From NCBI GenBank assembly GCA_032358165.1, contig JAALGY010000012.1, forward strand, positions 496,001 to 560,000: a DNA stretch of 64,000 bases, written 5' to 3'. The notes under the pieces were generated by a model, which was given only the letters and a program-made list of their open reading frames with translations, was not told where the DNA came from and searched no databases. The translations under genes and the position numbers were made by a program. This document shows positions 1 through 11,783 of this stretch, piece by piece (position 1 is the first letter of the stretch; each line of letters begins with the position of its first letter). The DNA is from Diplosphaera chodatii. Its lineage: Eukaryota > Chlorophyta > Trebouxiophyceae > Prasiolales > Stichococcaceae.

Positions 1-412
1 TCAGGGTGACACAGCTGCAGCAGGCTTGCCAATCGCGCTAAGATTTTTCACAGATGCTTGAGGACGTCTAAAACGCTCCTGACATCAGCCTTGCAGCATT
101 TAGACGCCGGCTGGCGAAGTTGCGAAAGTACTAGGCTGCTTGTGTATTTACGCGGAAGTGGGGAAAGATTACGGCGCGGACTAAGCACTCCCTTGCCCCT
201 GGCCTAGCGACGCCCCTTTCACAGCCTTAGGGCCAAACTCGCGTCTCGCTTTTGCGAACGCCAATTGTTGAATCAAAACGCGTTATGCAGTCAAGCTCTG
301 CAGCTGGGTGCGCAACCGCAGTGCCGCTGCACGACAGCACACTCGTTTTGTCTTTGAGTGGTACGTCTGAAGATACCTTTGCCCTGACATCCCGCTCTTG
401 TGCAACCTGCAG

Positions 413-2303
413 AGAAGTGGGTGGCCTACCTTCGCAACCTTGATCTCGCCAACCAGGAGACCACCGGCGTCGCGGGAGGCTTCCACAGCCTCACGAAGGC
501 ACTGCTGGCCATGGACATGTCAGGATGCACACGCGGCGCATAGACTGGCTGATATACCAGCTCACTGAGCGCATCTTCCCGCAATTACCAGGTGCATATG
601 TGGCTGTGATTGAAGTGGCTGCAATGGTCGCTGACTTGCACGTCCAGGAGATTCGTGCACAAATGCTTTCTGATTGAAGACACGCACATGTCATGACTCA
701 TGTAGCCATAATGCGCTGATGGTGCTAAATTTGTTGGTCGCATGCAGGATGGCACCAGGCGCAAGGCCTCTGGTATCGAAAAGAACAGGGTGGCTGAGAC
801 ATCGCAGCCGCATCCGTCGTCAAGGCACGAGACCTAATGGACGACTGTCTGCTGCCTGCGGACGGCACAGCCACGATGCGCATCTGCAGCTGCAGCAAGT
901 CTGGCATGCTCTACCAGGTCTCGGAGGATAGCTGCACCTGCACACATGCAGCCCGGGGCAACTTCTGCAAGCATGTGGCCAAGCTTCTGCTGCAGCATTA
1001 CACCATCAATGCTGGCCAGCTCAAGACCGTCATGGGAATGAAGCAAGGCACAAGTGCAGGCGGGCTGGCTGTCCTGCGTCGGCATTACCCGCTTGCGGCA
1101 GAACGTAAGCAACCAACTCGCACCCTGCTCCGCAGCGCTGCAGCAGTTCACCTTGCTGCCATACCATCGTGCTCCATGTACATGTGCACCTTGGCTCTTT
1201 TCAGTGCATCATCTGACGGCGAAAGTCTGCGCCCTTGCAGGTGGCTGAACCTGACAGCAGCACTGCTGCTGCCATTGAGGCAAACGCCAGCCACCAGCGT
1301 CGCATCAGCGCAAGCGCTGGCTCCAGCAGCAGCAGCAGCAGCAGCAGCACCGGCGGTGGCAGCTCAGCATGCAGACACTGCCACGGCCGAGCCATTCAGC
1401 AGCCAGTGCAATGCGTAGGCTGTCTTCGCCAGGGCGCTTGCGCGAGTTCAGCAGGTTGCCAGCTCGGGTGACCTGATGCTGGCAACCGCTCTACAGCTGG
1501 ACCAGGTTGCCGTGTATGTGCAGCAGCTTGCAGCACGAACAGCATCTGACGCGGCTGCTCACATCCTGCCAGCCAGGCAGAGCCACACTGCCTCTGTCGC
1601 CACTAAACCTTCAGGATGGTTACAGTCTGAAGCCGCTTGAGGCAGCCTGCTTTGGTGGCACAGCTGGCAGCAAGCGGCGAAAGCAGCAGCAGCCATCTGC
1701 TGCCCACCAGCCGCTTTCTGCAGCTGTCGAGCCATTTGACTAGCTCAGCACGCAAGGTCTGTGTCAAGAGGGGGCCGCTCATCCAGCGGCTGCCGGGGTA
1801 CCAGTCCAAGGTGCAGGGGACGGCAAGCGGTAGCCCTGCAGCACAGACTATTGCCAGCGCAACACAGGACCGCATTACAGGCCAGCCAGCAGCGCCGGCA
1901 GCGTATGGCTGTGTGCAGCTGTGCAGTCAGCAGCGCCAACAGACCGCCTTCCTGCGCTTGATGCATGCAGCGCCAGCGCCGCCGCTACAATGGCGCCGCT
2001 GCTGGAGGTCAGTCAGGCGAATACAGCTGCAGCTGGTGGCGGATCCTGGAGCTGGCACCCGCACAAGCGCATGCAGCACCCGCCTTATTGCCAGCATCAT
2101 CAGCCATGCCTCACATGTCAGAAACCCTGCCACCGATGGGGTTGCCGGTGGTGGCCTGGCCAAGTGCTATGGCTGCTGGGCAGCACCCGCCACCGCTGGT
2201 GCTCGTGCAGTACATGGCTGCGCTTCTAGCGCAACAGCAGCCATCGCAGCAGGTCGAAAACAGTCGTCCATCGGAACACTTAGCCTGGCAGAATCTACCT
2301 TGA
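413..2303 (+). CDS. SWIM zinc-finger protein, 5' end uncertain, possible frameshift
   Basis: Spliced gene resembling plant SWIM zinc-finger proteins of unknown cellular role. The first recognisable exon starts at about 413 (EKWVAYLRNL...). A second block (RRIDWLIYQL, about 528-590) lies in a different frame with no credible intron between them. The SWIM finger is at about 870-1000: CSCS, then CTCTHAARGNFCKH, the CxC...CxH zinc-ligand pattern. Downstream exons (about 1456-1640, 1610-1743, 1905-2303) are low in complexity and rich in Ala, Gln and Ser, with a basic GSKRRK stretch that could be a nuclear signal. The likely stop is the TGA at 2301-2303. The start codon was not found and may lie left of the window. 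SWIM domains bind DNA or protein and occur in plant MuDR-derived proteins, so a domesticated transposase origin is possible. Confidence 0.6.
1324..1347. repeat. (CAG)8 trinucleotide tract
   Basis: Eight perfect CAG units lie inside the low-complexity 3' part of the SWIM gene. In the open frame crossing it the tract encodes alanine; in another frame it encodes serine. It is a plain microsatellite and may vary in length between strains. Confidence 0.85.
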
Positions 2304-2773
2304 ATGGGGGTTTTGGGGCAAGTGTTTTGCAGGGATTCTTGGGGTTTGTAGGTTCGCATCGGATTTGCACCTGCTCTAATCAGGCTTGTCTGCAGTGGGA
2401 TGGTCGTTGCTTCATCGGTGCTCATACTGCAGGGCAGCTCGATCAGCGTGTGATCTGTATGAACAACACATGTTCTTGCGGCCAGACAGTGCCTTAGACG
2501 GTCGACACACCCGCCCGAGACTTTGTTCTGGTCGTCCACTACGATTCTACGCGTCTGACGGTCAATTCGTAGCCCCCGCCCGCCGCAGCATGCAAAGGCG
2601 TTCGCATGTGCTCGCGCGCCTGCCAGCTTGGATCCAGCAGGCATTTCCGGGTTTAGCCTACCGAGCAAAATCGAGGACGCAAATCTAGCTCGGTGGGTTC
2701 GCGCGACCACCCGACCAGGCCAGATAGTTGCAGTTGCATATCGCAGCACGTCAGCTGCAGCTCATCTATCGAC
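2304..2773. other. Intergenic, SWIM gene to NAD(P)-binding gene
   Basis: About 470 bases between two genes on the + strand. No conserved coding segment, RNA gene or repeat was recognised. It should hold the 3' UTR of the first gene and the promoter and 5' UTR of the second. Confidence 0.4.
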
Positions 2774-4682
2774 ATGCAGGGGTCCGCGAAGTGGCATCGC
2801 TTGGCGCCAGTCGCGATGCTTAGCAGCCGACCCCGAAGCTTTCCCCCATCACGCGTGGGACGGATAGCTTACGACAGCAGACGCACATTACGTGACTGCA
2901 AACGCACGCTGACACACTGTCTGGGTCAGATGAATATACAAGTTGCCCCAGCAAACACTGACGTGAACTTGTTCCGCAGACGCGCTGTTGCTAATTGGAC
3001 CCAGGACAGCAGCCTTCTTTCATGAAGACAGCCAGCTGAAACTGCAGAGGTAGGCAGCCATGTCAGGAGTTTTTTCCAAATGGTATCGAAAGGCGTCTTG
3101 CGTGAGATGTGCAGCAGCAGATGCAATATGCAGCTGTCCCGCTAATTGCAGCCATGCAGCTGACAGCAGGCGACACCGGGCCTGCGCCACGCTGGATCCG
3201 GACAACGCCAGCATCTTGGTAGCGGGTGGCGGCGGCATTGCGCTCGATGTCACACGGAGGCTCAAGGACATGGGCTCGTGGGTGTGGATGCTGCAGCGCA
3301 GTGACTCCCGCAGGCAAGGACTGCATCCATGCTTCCAGCACGTGACATTGGGAAGCGTCCAGGGTGCAGGTAGACACGACCGTGAGCAGTGATCACCATC
3401 CAGGTGATCCGTGCAGTCGCTCGTACCTCTAAATGCGGGCATACTTTGCCGTGCAGGGCTGAGATTGAGGGCATGATGGCTATCGTGGTGCGCGGCGATG
3501 CATTGGATGCTGCCAGCGTGGACGCTGCTTTCAGCCAGGTTTGTTCGATTTAGCCTTAGCTCCTACGTCAACAGTGGTGGCAGGTTTTCCCAACATGGGA
3601 ATGTTCACAGGTGAAGCGAACAGGCAGTGTGTGACTGTGAGGCTTATCCCATAGCGACTAAACGCTGATGTCGGCAAGTCTCATATATGTTGATGCAAAT
3701 CTTGCTGTGCTGGTGCCAGATTGAGGAGGTGGATGCAGTGGTGTCCACTATTGGCGGCACGCCAGCAGACCCGCTGGCCGATTCGGAGGGCAACATCAAC
3801 CTGATCAAGGCGGCGATCAAGAAGGGGGTCAGGCGCTTTATGCTGGTAACCAGCATTGGCACTGGGGACAGCCGTGATGCGCCGCCGCAGCAGGTTTATG
3901 ATGTGCTGGAGAAGGTGCTGCTTGAAAAGTCCAAGGCAGAGGAGTACCTCAAGGTGGGGGCTTCTTGTTGGCTTTTGTACGGTTGCTGTTGCCACCTCAG
4001 TGTTTATATGCAGCATGGCTCGGTGATCGGACTGCTTGAAAATGTGCTGCTGGGCAAGTGTGCAGCCTGCTCCTGTGTCTTTTGTTATGATGGTCAGAAG
4101 CGGTGCATTGCCTGCTTGCACCAGCACCAGCGTCCACTGAACATCATGTTGCTTGGTGTACTGTGCAACATGCACTGGCTCATGGAGCGGCAAAGTTGAG
4201 GAGACAGGCGTGGGTGCAGAGTCGTATGTGTCTGCGCTCCCACCTGTTCCATCGCCTCTCTACAGGCCAATGCTGGCAGCATGGAGTTCACTATCATCCG
4301 GCCGGGAGGCCTGAAGTCGGAGCCGGCCACAGGGCAGGGCGTGCTCACTGAGGACGCCAGCATATGCGGCGCTGTGCACCGCGAGGATGTGGCGCAGCTT
4401 GTGGTGCAGGCGCTGTTCAGCGACAGGGCAGCCAACAAGGTGATGCTCTGAACATTTTTCTGCCGTGATGATTGACGGGGTTGTTCGGCACCGAGCAGCA
4501 GCAACAGCAGCATTGTGTGCAAGCTGCATGCATTGCACATGTGGAGCTATATATTTCAAGAAAAGCGCTACTGCATCTCTGACATGGTTATAAGTCGCAT
4601 GTGGTTTGCGCAGGTGCTGTCAGCGGTTGATACATCACAGCTTATGGGGTCTCCGACAGTCGAGCAGTTCTCATTGAAATGA
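2774..4682 (+). CDS. NAD(P)-binding Rossmann-fold protein, probably plastid-targeted
   Basis: Atypical short-chain dehydrogenase (NAD(P)H-binding, TIC62/ycf39-like group). Six exons are in phase: 2774-2924, 3160-3313, 3457-3538, 3720-3953, 4266-4439 and 4614-4682, giving 287 aa. The first about 55 residues are rich in Arg and Ser with few acidic residues, like a chloroplast transit peptide. The nucleotide-binding strand and turn follow (ILVAGGGG), then VDAVVSTIGG, GVRRFMLVTSIG, TIIRPGGLKSEP and VHREDVA, all typical of this plant/cyanobacterial family. Intron 2 uses a GC donor (gcaagg at 3314). The glycine loop GGGGIA deviates from the usual GxxGxxG, so cofactor binding is inferred. The substrate is unknown. 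It converges on MSH2, 191 bases away. Confidence 0.8.
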
Positions 4683-4873
4683 ACAGAGGATCAGGAGGGT
4701 GGAGAGTGCCACGGTGGTCCTTGGATCGTGACATATGCAATGAATGACGTGTTGATAGCCAAACCATTCTGTCAGACGGACAGTGCAGGAACAGTGCCCA
4801 CTCGTTGCAGTGCAAACATGAAACGACAGCAGCAACCAAGCTTGGCCTGCTGCAGCCCGCGAAAATGCACACG

Positions 4874-7800
4874 TCAACAGCTTCCAGCAGTCAACATGGG
4901 GGAGAAGAGGCGATGCACTTCTGCTACTGCCTGCTGTGGAGGCATGTCCGCCAGTGGCAGTGCCGCAAAGCTCTTCAGTGCAAGCCGCAAAGCATGGCTC
5001 CCACGCTTGCTGTCATTGTTGCTGGTCGGCCCCCCTGCAGAAGTGGTGGCCTCCAGTGCTTCCGCCTTGCGCTTGGCCAGGCGCACCACTTCAGGGGGAA
5101 ACTGCGCATACTCGGCCACTTGTATACCAAAGGACTCGTCACATGGGCCAGACGCCACCTGTGGGCGGTCCGAGAACGCAAGACTCAGACTCTGCAGTCC
5201 TCGTACTGCGTCTCGATCTGTATCCAGCCAGCTTCCGGCAGCCAGCGTACTTTGGCATACAGCAAGCAAACCAATCAGCGACGCGGACCTGGTACAGCAT
5301 TGTCAGCTTGCCGGTGACGACATCAGTTGCAGTCGTCACATGCCGATTGGCGACGCCCACTGGTCCTTGCAGCGCCGTCAGCTCGTGAAAGTGCGTTGCA
5401 AACAGTGTTGGGGCGCCCACTTCCTGTGTCGTGGCAGCAGCAGGACGAGGAAGCGTCTTGAGGGGAGCACAAAAGGCTGGCTCCCTTCCAAGGCCAGGGT
5501 GATCCCCAGCACCTGGGGCAGTTCATCATCAGGAGCATGCATGCACCTCGAGACCGACCAACAGCACCTGCATCAGCTGCTCGGAGATGGCCCACGCAAT
5601 CCCAAAGCCATCGTAGGTGGACGTGCCCCGCCCCAGCTCATCCACAATGATCAGCGATCGGCTGGTGGCACCCTGCACATGGTCAACAGTGACATGCCAC
5701 TTTAGACCAGATGGTCGCGCACATCCTGACACTGGCGTGGTGGTGTGGACAGAGGGTGCAGATCTGCGTGAGGGACGGCAACAGGGCGACATGTTTGGAC
5801 ATGCAGGAGCGGACGGCACCTTCAAGATGGCGGCCGTCTCTAGCATCTCGGCCATGAAGGTGGACACGCCGCGCGTCTGGCAGTCCCCCGCGCCGACGCG
5901 AGCAAAGATGCAGTCTCGCACCGCGATGCGCGCCGAGTCGCACGGCACCCAGCACCCAACCTGGGCCAGCAGCACATTCACGCCCACCTGCGCGGGTGGG
6001 CGCTGCATGGCGTTATCTGCGTTTGCAGATGAGAAGGCGCTGGAGTGTCACAGGTCCCAAGCTGAGACTGGCGTGGCATGATGCTGCAACGGCGGTCTTG
6101 AGCAAAGCTCTGTGCAGCGCCATAGCACGGACCTGACGAATGTAGGTGCTTTTGCCGCCCATGTTTGGGCCGGTGATGACCTGGAACCAGCTGCTGCCGC
6201 GCTCCATGCGGCAGTCGTTCTTGATGAACTCCACGCCGTCCTGCGCTTCCACAAGCGGGTGCCGGCAGCCTGCATCGCATTAAATTCAGGATGATGCTAG
6301 CCTAGAACCTACACTGGGAAGCACGGGACCACTGGGAGGCATGGCTGGCGTGTTTCGCCATTCCAGAGATGGGCTTTCAACCAGTATCGAAGAGCCAGAT
6401 GAAACAAGTGCTGTTCATTGTGACTCACCCAGCAGCTCGAGCACGCCTGCATCGGCTGGCAGCATCGTGGGCCGCACATATGGGGTTGGTGCGCAAGCTG
6501 CCAGCTCCGCAAAGCCCAGCAGCGTGTCCAGCTCTGCAAGTAGTGCCGCCACCTCCTCCCACACCACCACAAATGTATGCGCCACGCCAATCACCTGTGC
6601 CGTGTGGCATGACACATGAGCTCAGCACTGGTGCCAAGGAACGAGGCGCCAATCCGCGCCGTAGGACAGGCCTGCATCTGAGGACATTGTGAGGCGTCAT
6701 GAACAATGTTGCCACATTACACACAAGCATGCTCCGGCGGTGGCCACCTGCTCCACGAGGTGGCCCTGCCGCGACTCATACTGCCCGCTGAACGTCTGCA
6801 GCTGCGTCGCCGCCTGGCGCAGCGCCTCGCTGGTGAACTTGGTGCCATCCTTCCGCGTCTCCAGCAGCTCGTACCTGCCACTCTGTTCATGCAAGGGCAA
6901 GCAGGCCTTCGGCCAGCATTTTGCAGACAAGATTGTGAATATCAAATACGTCTACACAAGCCTGAGTATGTGGGCCACAGGCGACATTCGGTACATGTAC
7001 GAAGCCTGACCTGCAACTTGCCGCGCACAGCCTTCTCCTCCTTGGCTGTGATGCGGAGGCAGCGGATGCGCTGGTTGGACGCCTTGTGCCACTCCAGCTT
7101 CAGCGTCTTGCCCAGCTCCAGGCCCAGATCACCTGTTGTGCGATGTACGTGTGCATGAGCAAGGTGACTGGGCATGCCAGCAGCCGCGACACCTCCTGAT
7201 TGAAGCTCAACCAGCTGTAAAGTACCAACACCCTCAGCGTGCCCGGCGGCATGAGCATGCACGAGCAGCATGGCTCACGTTCCACGCCCTGCGCCGCGCG
7301 CTCGATAGCCGCCTCGGCCTCAGCCTTCGCAGCCGCCAGGTCGCCCAGCTCAGGGTCGTAGCTCGCCGCGATGAGGTACTCGTCGGGGATGCGGTCCAGG
7401 TCGATCGCCGCCTCCAGCAGCTCCTCGAACAGCACCAGGTGCTCGGCGTCGTGCGCCGCCTCCAGCGGCTGCACGTACCTGCACGTGGCAGGGAGCCATC
7501 TGACAGGTGGACGCCCTGTCCTGCTGCCTCTCTTGCGGCCCTGTCTGTGCAATCGAGTCAGAGGCTTTGCAGCGTACAAGACTTCCTCTGAAATGGGCAG
7601 TCAGCAGGCAGCATATTGCAGGCTGTGAATAAATGTGCCCCATGCCTGGCTGCGTACCTGGCATGCAGCAGATCAGCATGCTCATCAGCGTGGCCTCGCA
7701 ATGCCGTCGCAATGCTGGCCAGCTTTGACGAGGCGCGGTACAGCCCGCACAAATCTGCAAGGCTGCACTTACGGCGCTGCAGCTTGCGCGTCAGCCGCTC

Positions 7801-9969
7801 CACATCTGGCATGCCTGTTTTGCAGCAGGACACTCCGTGCCAACTGGATTGCCAGTGTAGAAGGCATAACGGTGCACGAAACGCTTGTGTACATGCTTCA
7901 CTATGCCTGTAGGTATGTGTCAAACCAGCTGGCTCAGCCATGACAGCAGCTGCTACAGCACCTTGAAACATTGAGACAGCTGTACGCACCTTTGAGCGAC
8001 TGGTCGCGCAGGCGTTCTCTGAGCTCCACATCCGTCACAAAAGCCTCCACAATGTCGTGCCGCTCAGTAATGGCCTTCAAGTCCACCAAAGGCTGTGTCA
8101 GCCACACCTGCGCAGCAATGAGAAGTTCTATCACAGTAATCTCATGCTCGGCGACCATCTGCCAAACAATGGCGACACGCGCTGCCTAGGCTGTCAGCCT
8201 TTGGCGTCCTCACTTTGCACAGGCGCTTGCCCATGGGCGTCTTGGCGCGGTTCAGCAGGCCGTACAGGCTGAAATTGTCATTGGCGTCCAGTTTGGACCG
8301 GAGCACATTCAGCGCACGCTGCGCCGCCGCGTCTAGTCGCATGTACCGCCCGCTGTCGTACAGCTCCAGGCTGAGCTTGCCGTGCGCGCTGCTGTCCGCC
8401 ATCGCCTCGGTGATTGTCAGCACGCCTGATGCAACACGGCCGGCATTGCAGGTGCATGTCCAGGGCGGATGTCCGGGTTGTCGTCACCACCTTGCCAACA
8501 GTGAGTGGCTGCCAAGGCATGCTGGTGTATGTGCCCAGATCACTGTAAACAAATTGTCAAACTCAGTACAGTGAGTGTCTGCCTGGCATGCTGCGGCTGA
8601 GTGCGCACCTGCCAGTGCGGATCGTGCGAGCGGCAGGTCCAGCACCGGGCGGTGCTGCTCCACGTTGCCACCCTGCAGCAGCCGCGCCAGTTCCTGCTCC
8701 AGGGTGCGGGCGTCAAAGGCCGCTCGCTCGCGCTCCAGCGCCAGGATGCTGCAGCGCCGCAGCACATCGTGTATGCGCGCATGATCCGTTGCCTCTGCCT
8801 TCTGCCCCGAGTCCTGTGCATGTGCAAAGAGGGCGTGGCAGGCATATCCGCACAACTTGTCAGGTTCCAGAAAGCATTGTTGGGAACAAGAGCACCGCAT
8901 CATGTGTACACTTAACGCTTTGAACGACATGTTCAAAGTCTTATTCGACCGTTTCACATTGTCATCCAGGCATTTGCAGTGCGGTTGCAGCATGTCACCA
9001 TGACGAGGAGCGAGCACCTTGAGCACCGCGCACTCCTTGGCGCCCAGCTGCAGCGAGACAGCCTCCAGCGTGCAGAACTGGTCATCGTCAGCAAACTCCG
9101 CGGCGCCCAGGCGGTGGTGCCCCGCATCCAGGTACGCGACCCCCACCCGCCGCACACCGCCCACCAGCGCCAGCGTGACGGCCATCACGATGGGCAGGTC
9201 CACCATGTCCGCATGCTGCAGCAGCTCGTCCTCAAAGGCGGCCAGGTGGCCGGGCGATGCGGACCTCCAAGCAGCAGAACCACAGCAGCTAGGCAAGCTG
9301 CCGCTGATAGTGTGCTGTCCAACGTGACCGGCTTTGTGGCAGCGGAGTGATGCACACGCTGCTGCGGACAGACCTGGAGCATGTCCAACTGCTGCCGGAG
9401 CCCTCGTACAGCTCCACGACCCTGTCGCCACGTTCGACCAGCAGGTCGCGCAGAACCCTCTGGTACAGGGCTCTGCTGAGGGTGACCACTGCAATGAAAG
9501 CGCAGAGTCAGGGGAGGCAGCGCAGCATGGCTCCACCAATGCGCGTGTCATCCTTCGTGCATGGCACATCTGTGGTTGTTGCACCAGATGTCAACGGTCT
9601 ACTTTGGATGTGCTTACCCGGCAGTTGTGCGTTTGCGGCTGTATACTGCTTGACCACATCAGCAGTGCGGTAATACTGCTGGGCAATTAAAAGGGCCTCA
9701 TCGCCATGCACCGTCAGGAAAGATTTGTGATCGAAAAACCGCACCACATTACGGTTCTGCAGCGCACACACACCTCGTGGAGTCAGGTGATGCAGTTATA
9801 CCACCCGTGACCACCGCGCATCGTGTGCCACACCGCCGAGGGTTGTGCACCCATGTCCATGCAAACACACCTGCGCATTTTGGGCTTCGAGCTGCTTGTA
9901 CCAGGTTACAAACGCGGCTTTGGCCTTATCTTCAACTGTCAGCTCCGGTGGCTTTCCAACTTGAGCCAT
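4874..9969 (-). CDS. MSH2: DNA mismatch repair ATPase MSH2
   Basis: MutS homologue that pairs with MSH3/MSH6-type partners in the nucleus to recognise mismatches. Seventeen exons join in phase to 881 aa: 9969-9871, 9756-9618, 9488-9374, 9264-9018, 8813-8609, 8425-8214, 8107-7990, 7814-7658, 7478-7279, 7132-7011, 6882-6748, 6594-6429, 6269-6133, 5987-5820, 5672-5568, 5423-5289, 5158-4874. The N-terminal mismatch-binding domain has [18 protein letters not shown]. The lever and clamp follow ([14 protein letters not shown]). The ATPase has Walker [10 protein letters not shown] (about residues 639-647), Walker [10 protein letters not shown] (about 714-722) and [10 protein letters not shown]. Length is slightly below the usual 935-940 aa, mainly because the C-terminal dimerisation tail is short. 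The ATG at 9969 gives a normal MSH2 N-terminus. It is divergent from HSP70 with a 482-base gap. Confidence 0.97.
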
Positions 9970-10451
9970 CTTATGCAGCAGGTCAGGGCCACAATGGGGC
10001 CGCAAGTGCATGCACGGTCATGTTTCTCGATGTCAGCTTGCAAAACACGTGAAAAGCAACCAAAGTACGCAGGTGTTGTGATCTCCAATGTGTCCTCTTA
10101 CATAGACACAATGCAATTTGCTACTGCAAAGCAAGCATGCATGCGGAAGCCAACATTCAAATGCTAAAGGGGGCCCGTACTCCTCACTTGGCGCACGTGA
10201 CTTCCTATTAGCGTCTGACCGGGGGTTCCTAAAGAGCTGCACCAATGCACATGTGCCTTTTGCACGCAGACATTCTGGACAGTTCCTGGCTTGGGAGACG
10301 GCGCGGGAGCGCCTGCACCGTTACAGTATTCCACTTGCTTACTAGACCTGTGAAGCGACATTGCGCAGCGTAGCTCAAAAACTTGTGTATCTCAGGAGCG
10401 TCCTGCAATCGCGCCGTAACCGTTCATTTGCGAATCACTACATCAGCAAGC
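9970..10451. promoter_or_regulatory. Divergent promoter region MSH2 / HSP70
   Basis: 482 bases separate the two start codons. The region contains a palindromic CACGTG (10194-10199) and a heat-shock-element-like triplet at 10273-10285, both nearer HSP70. No coding exon or repeat was seen. Confidence 0.6.
10273..10285 (+). promoter_or_regulatory. Heat-shock-element-like motif upstream of HSP70
   Basis: TTC TG GAC AG TTC matches the three-unit pattern TTCnnGAAnnTTC with one mismatch (GAC for GAA). It lies 167 bases upstream of the HSP70 start codon. Heat-shock factors bind such inverted nGAAn arrays, so heat induction is inferred. Confidence 0.45.
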
Positions 10452-11750
10452 ATGGCAAAACAGGCTCCGGCAATTGGCATTGACCTGGGGACCACATATT
10501 CGTGCGTGGGCGTCTGGCAGAATGACCGCGTGGAGATTATCGCCAACGACATGGGCAACCGCACCACGCCCTCGTACGTGGCTTTCACAGATTCCGAGCG
10601 CCTGATCGGCGATGCAGCCAAGAACCAGGTTGCCATGAACCCAGTCAACACTGTGTTCGATGCAAAGCGGCTCATTGGCCGCAAGGCCGGCGACGCGAGT
10701 GTCCAGGCTGACGTCAAGCACTGGCCATTTACGGTGAAGTCCGGCCCCGCTGACAAGCCCGTCATCGAAGTGCAATATAAGGGGGAGACCAAGCAGTTCA
10801 GCGCCGAGGAGATTTCCAGCATGGTGCTCGTGAAGATGAAGGAGACTGCGCAGGCGTACCTGGGCGCTGCTGAGGTCAAGCGCGCCGTGATCACTGTGCC
10901 GGCATACTTCAACGACTCGCAGCGCCAGGCAACCAAGGATGCTGGCGTGATCGCTGGCCTGGAGGTGCTGCGCATCATCAACGAGCCCACGGCGGCAGCC
11001 ATCGCCTACGGCCTGGACAAGAAGGCCACATCGGTCGGCGAGCGCAACGTGCTCATCTTCGACCTGGGCGGCGGCACCTTCGATGTGTCGCTGCTGACCA
11101 TCGAGGAGGGCATCTTCGAGGTCAAGTCCACGGCGGGTGACACCCACCTGGGCGGAGAGGACTTCGACAACCGTCTCGTCACCTTCTTCACACAGGAGTT
11201 CAAGCGGAAGAACAAGAAGGACATCACCGGCAACCCGCGGGCGCTGCGCCGCCTGCGCACCTCGTGCGAGCGCGCCAAGCGCACGCTGTCCTCCAGCGCG
11301 CAGACCTCCATCGAGATCGACTCCCTGTTCGAGGGCATCGACTTCTACTCCAGCATCACGCGCGCCCGCTTCGAGGAGCTCAACATGGACCTGTTCCGCA
11401 AGTGCATGGAGCCCGTGGAGAAGTGCCTGCGGGACGCCAAGATGGACAAGTCCACCGTGCACGAGGTAGCCCCGCGCATCTCGTGCATTGGCCTGTGCAG
11501 CAGCACCACCGCTGCAGATGTGTTGGTGGTGGGAAGCCTGCGTGTCAGCCCTGCACTGCCTTCAGTGGGCAGGCGTGCATGCATGTAATCATGATCACAA
11601 TTTCCTGTCAGTTGAGGACATGCAGTGCTCAGACATCGTGCTCAGCTGTCCGTGTGCCCTGCGACAGGTGGTGCTGGTGGGCGGCTCCACCCGCATCCCG
11701 AAGGTGCAGCAGCTGCTGCAGGACTTCTTCAACGGCAAGGAGCTGTGCAA

Positions 11751-11783
<33 letters not shown>

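Noticed and set aside
8425..8608. An extra MSH2 exon between 8608 and 8426
   Set aside because: The exon ending at 8609 and the one starting at 8425 join in phase to give a continuous match to plant MSH2, so no intervening exon is needed.
8484..9584. 366-codon continuous - strand frame in the MSH2 gene
   Set aside because: It is read-through of MSH2 exons and introns. Homology and phase support splitting it into separate exons.
10443..11462. 339-codon - strand open frame opposite HSP70 exon 1
   Set aside because: Antisense frames over HSP70 genes are a well-known artefact of biased codon use. The translation is Leu/His/Val-rich without domains.
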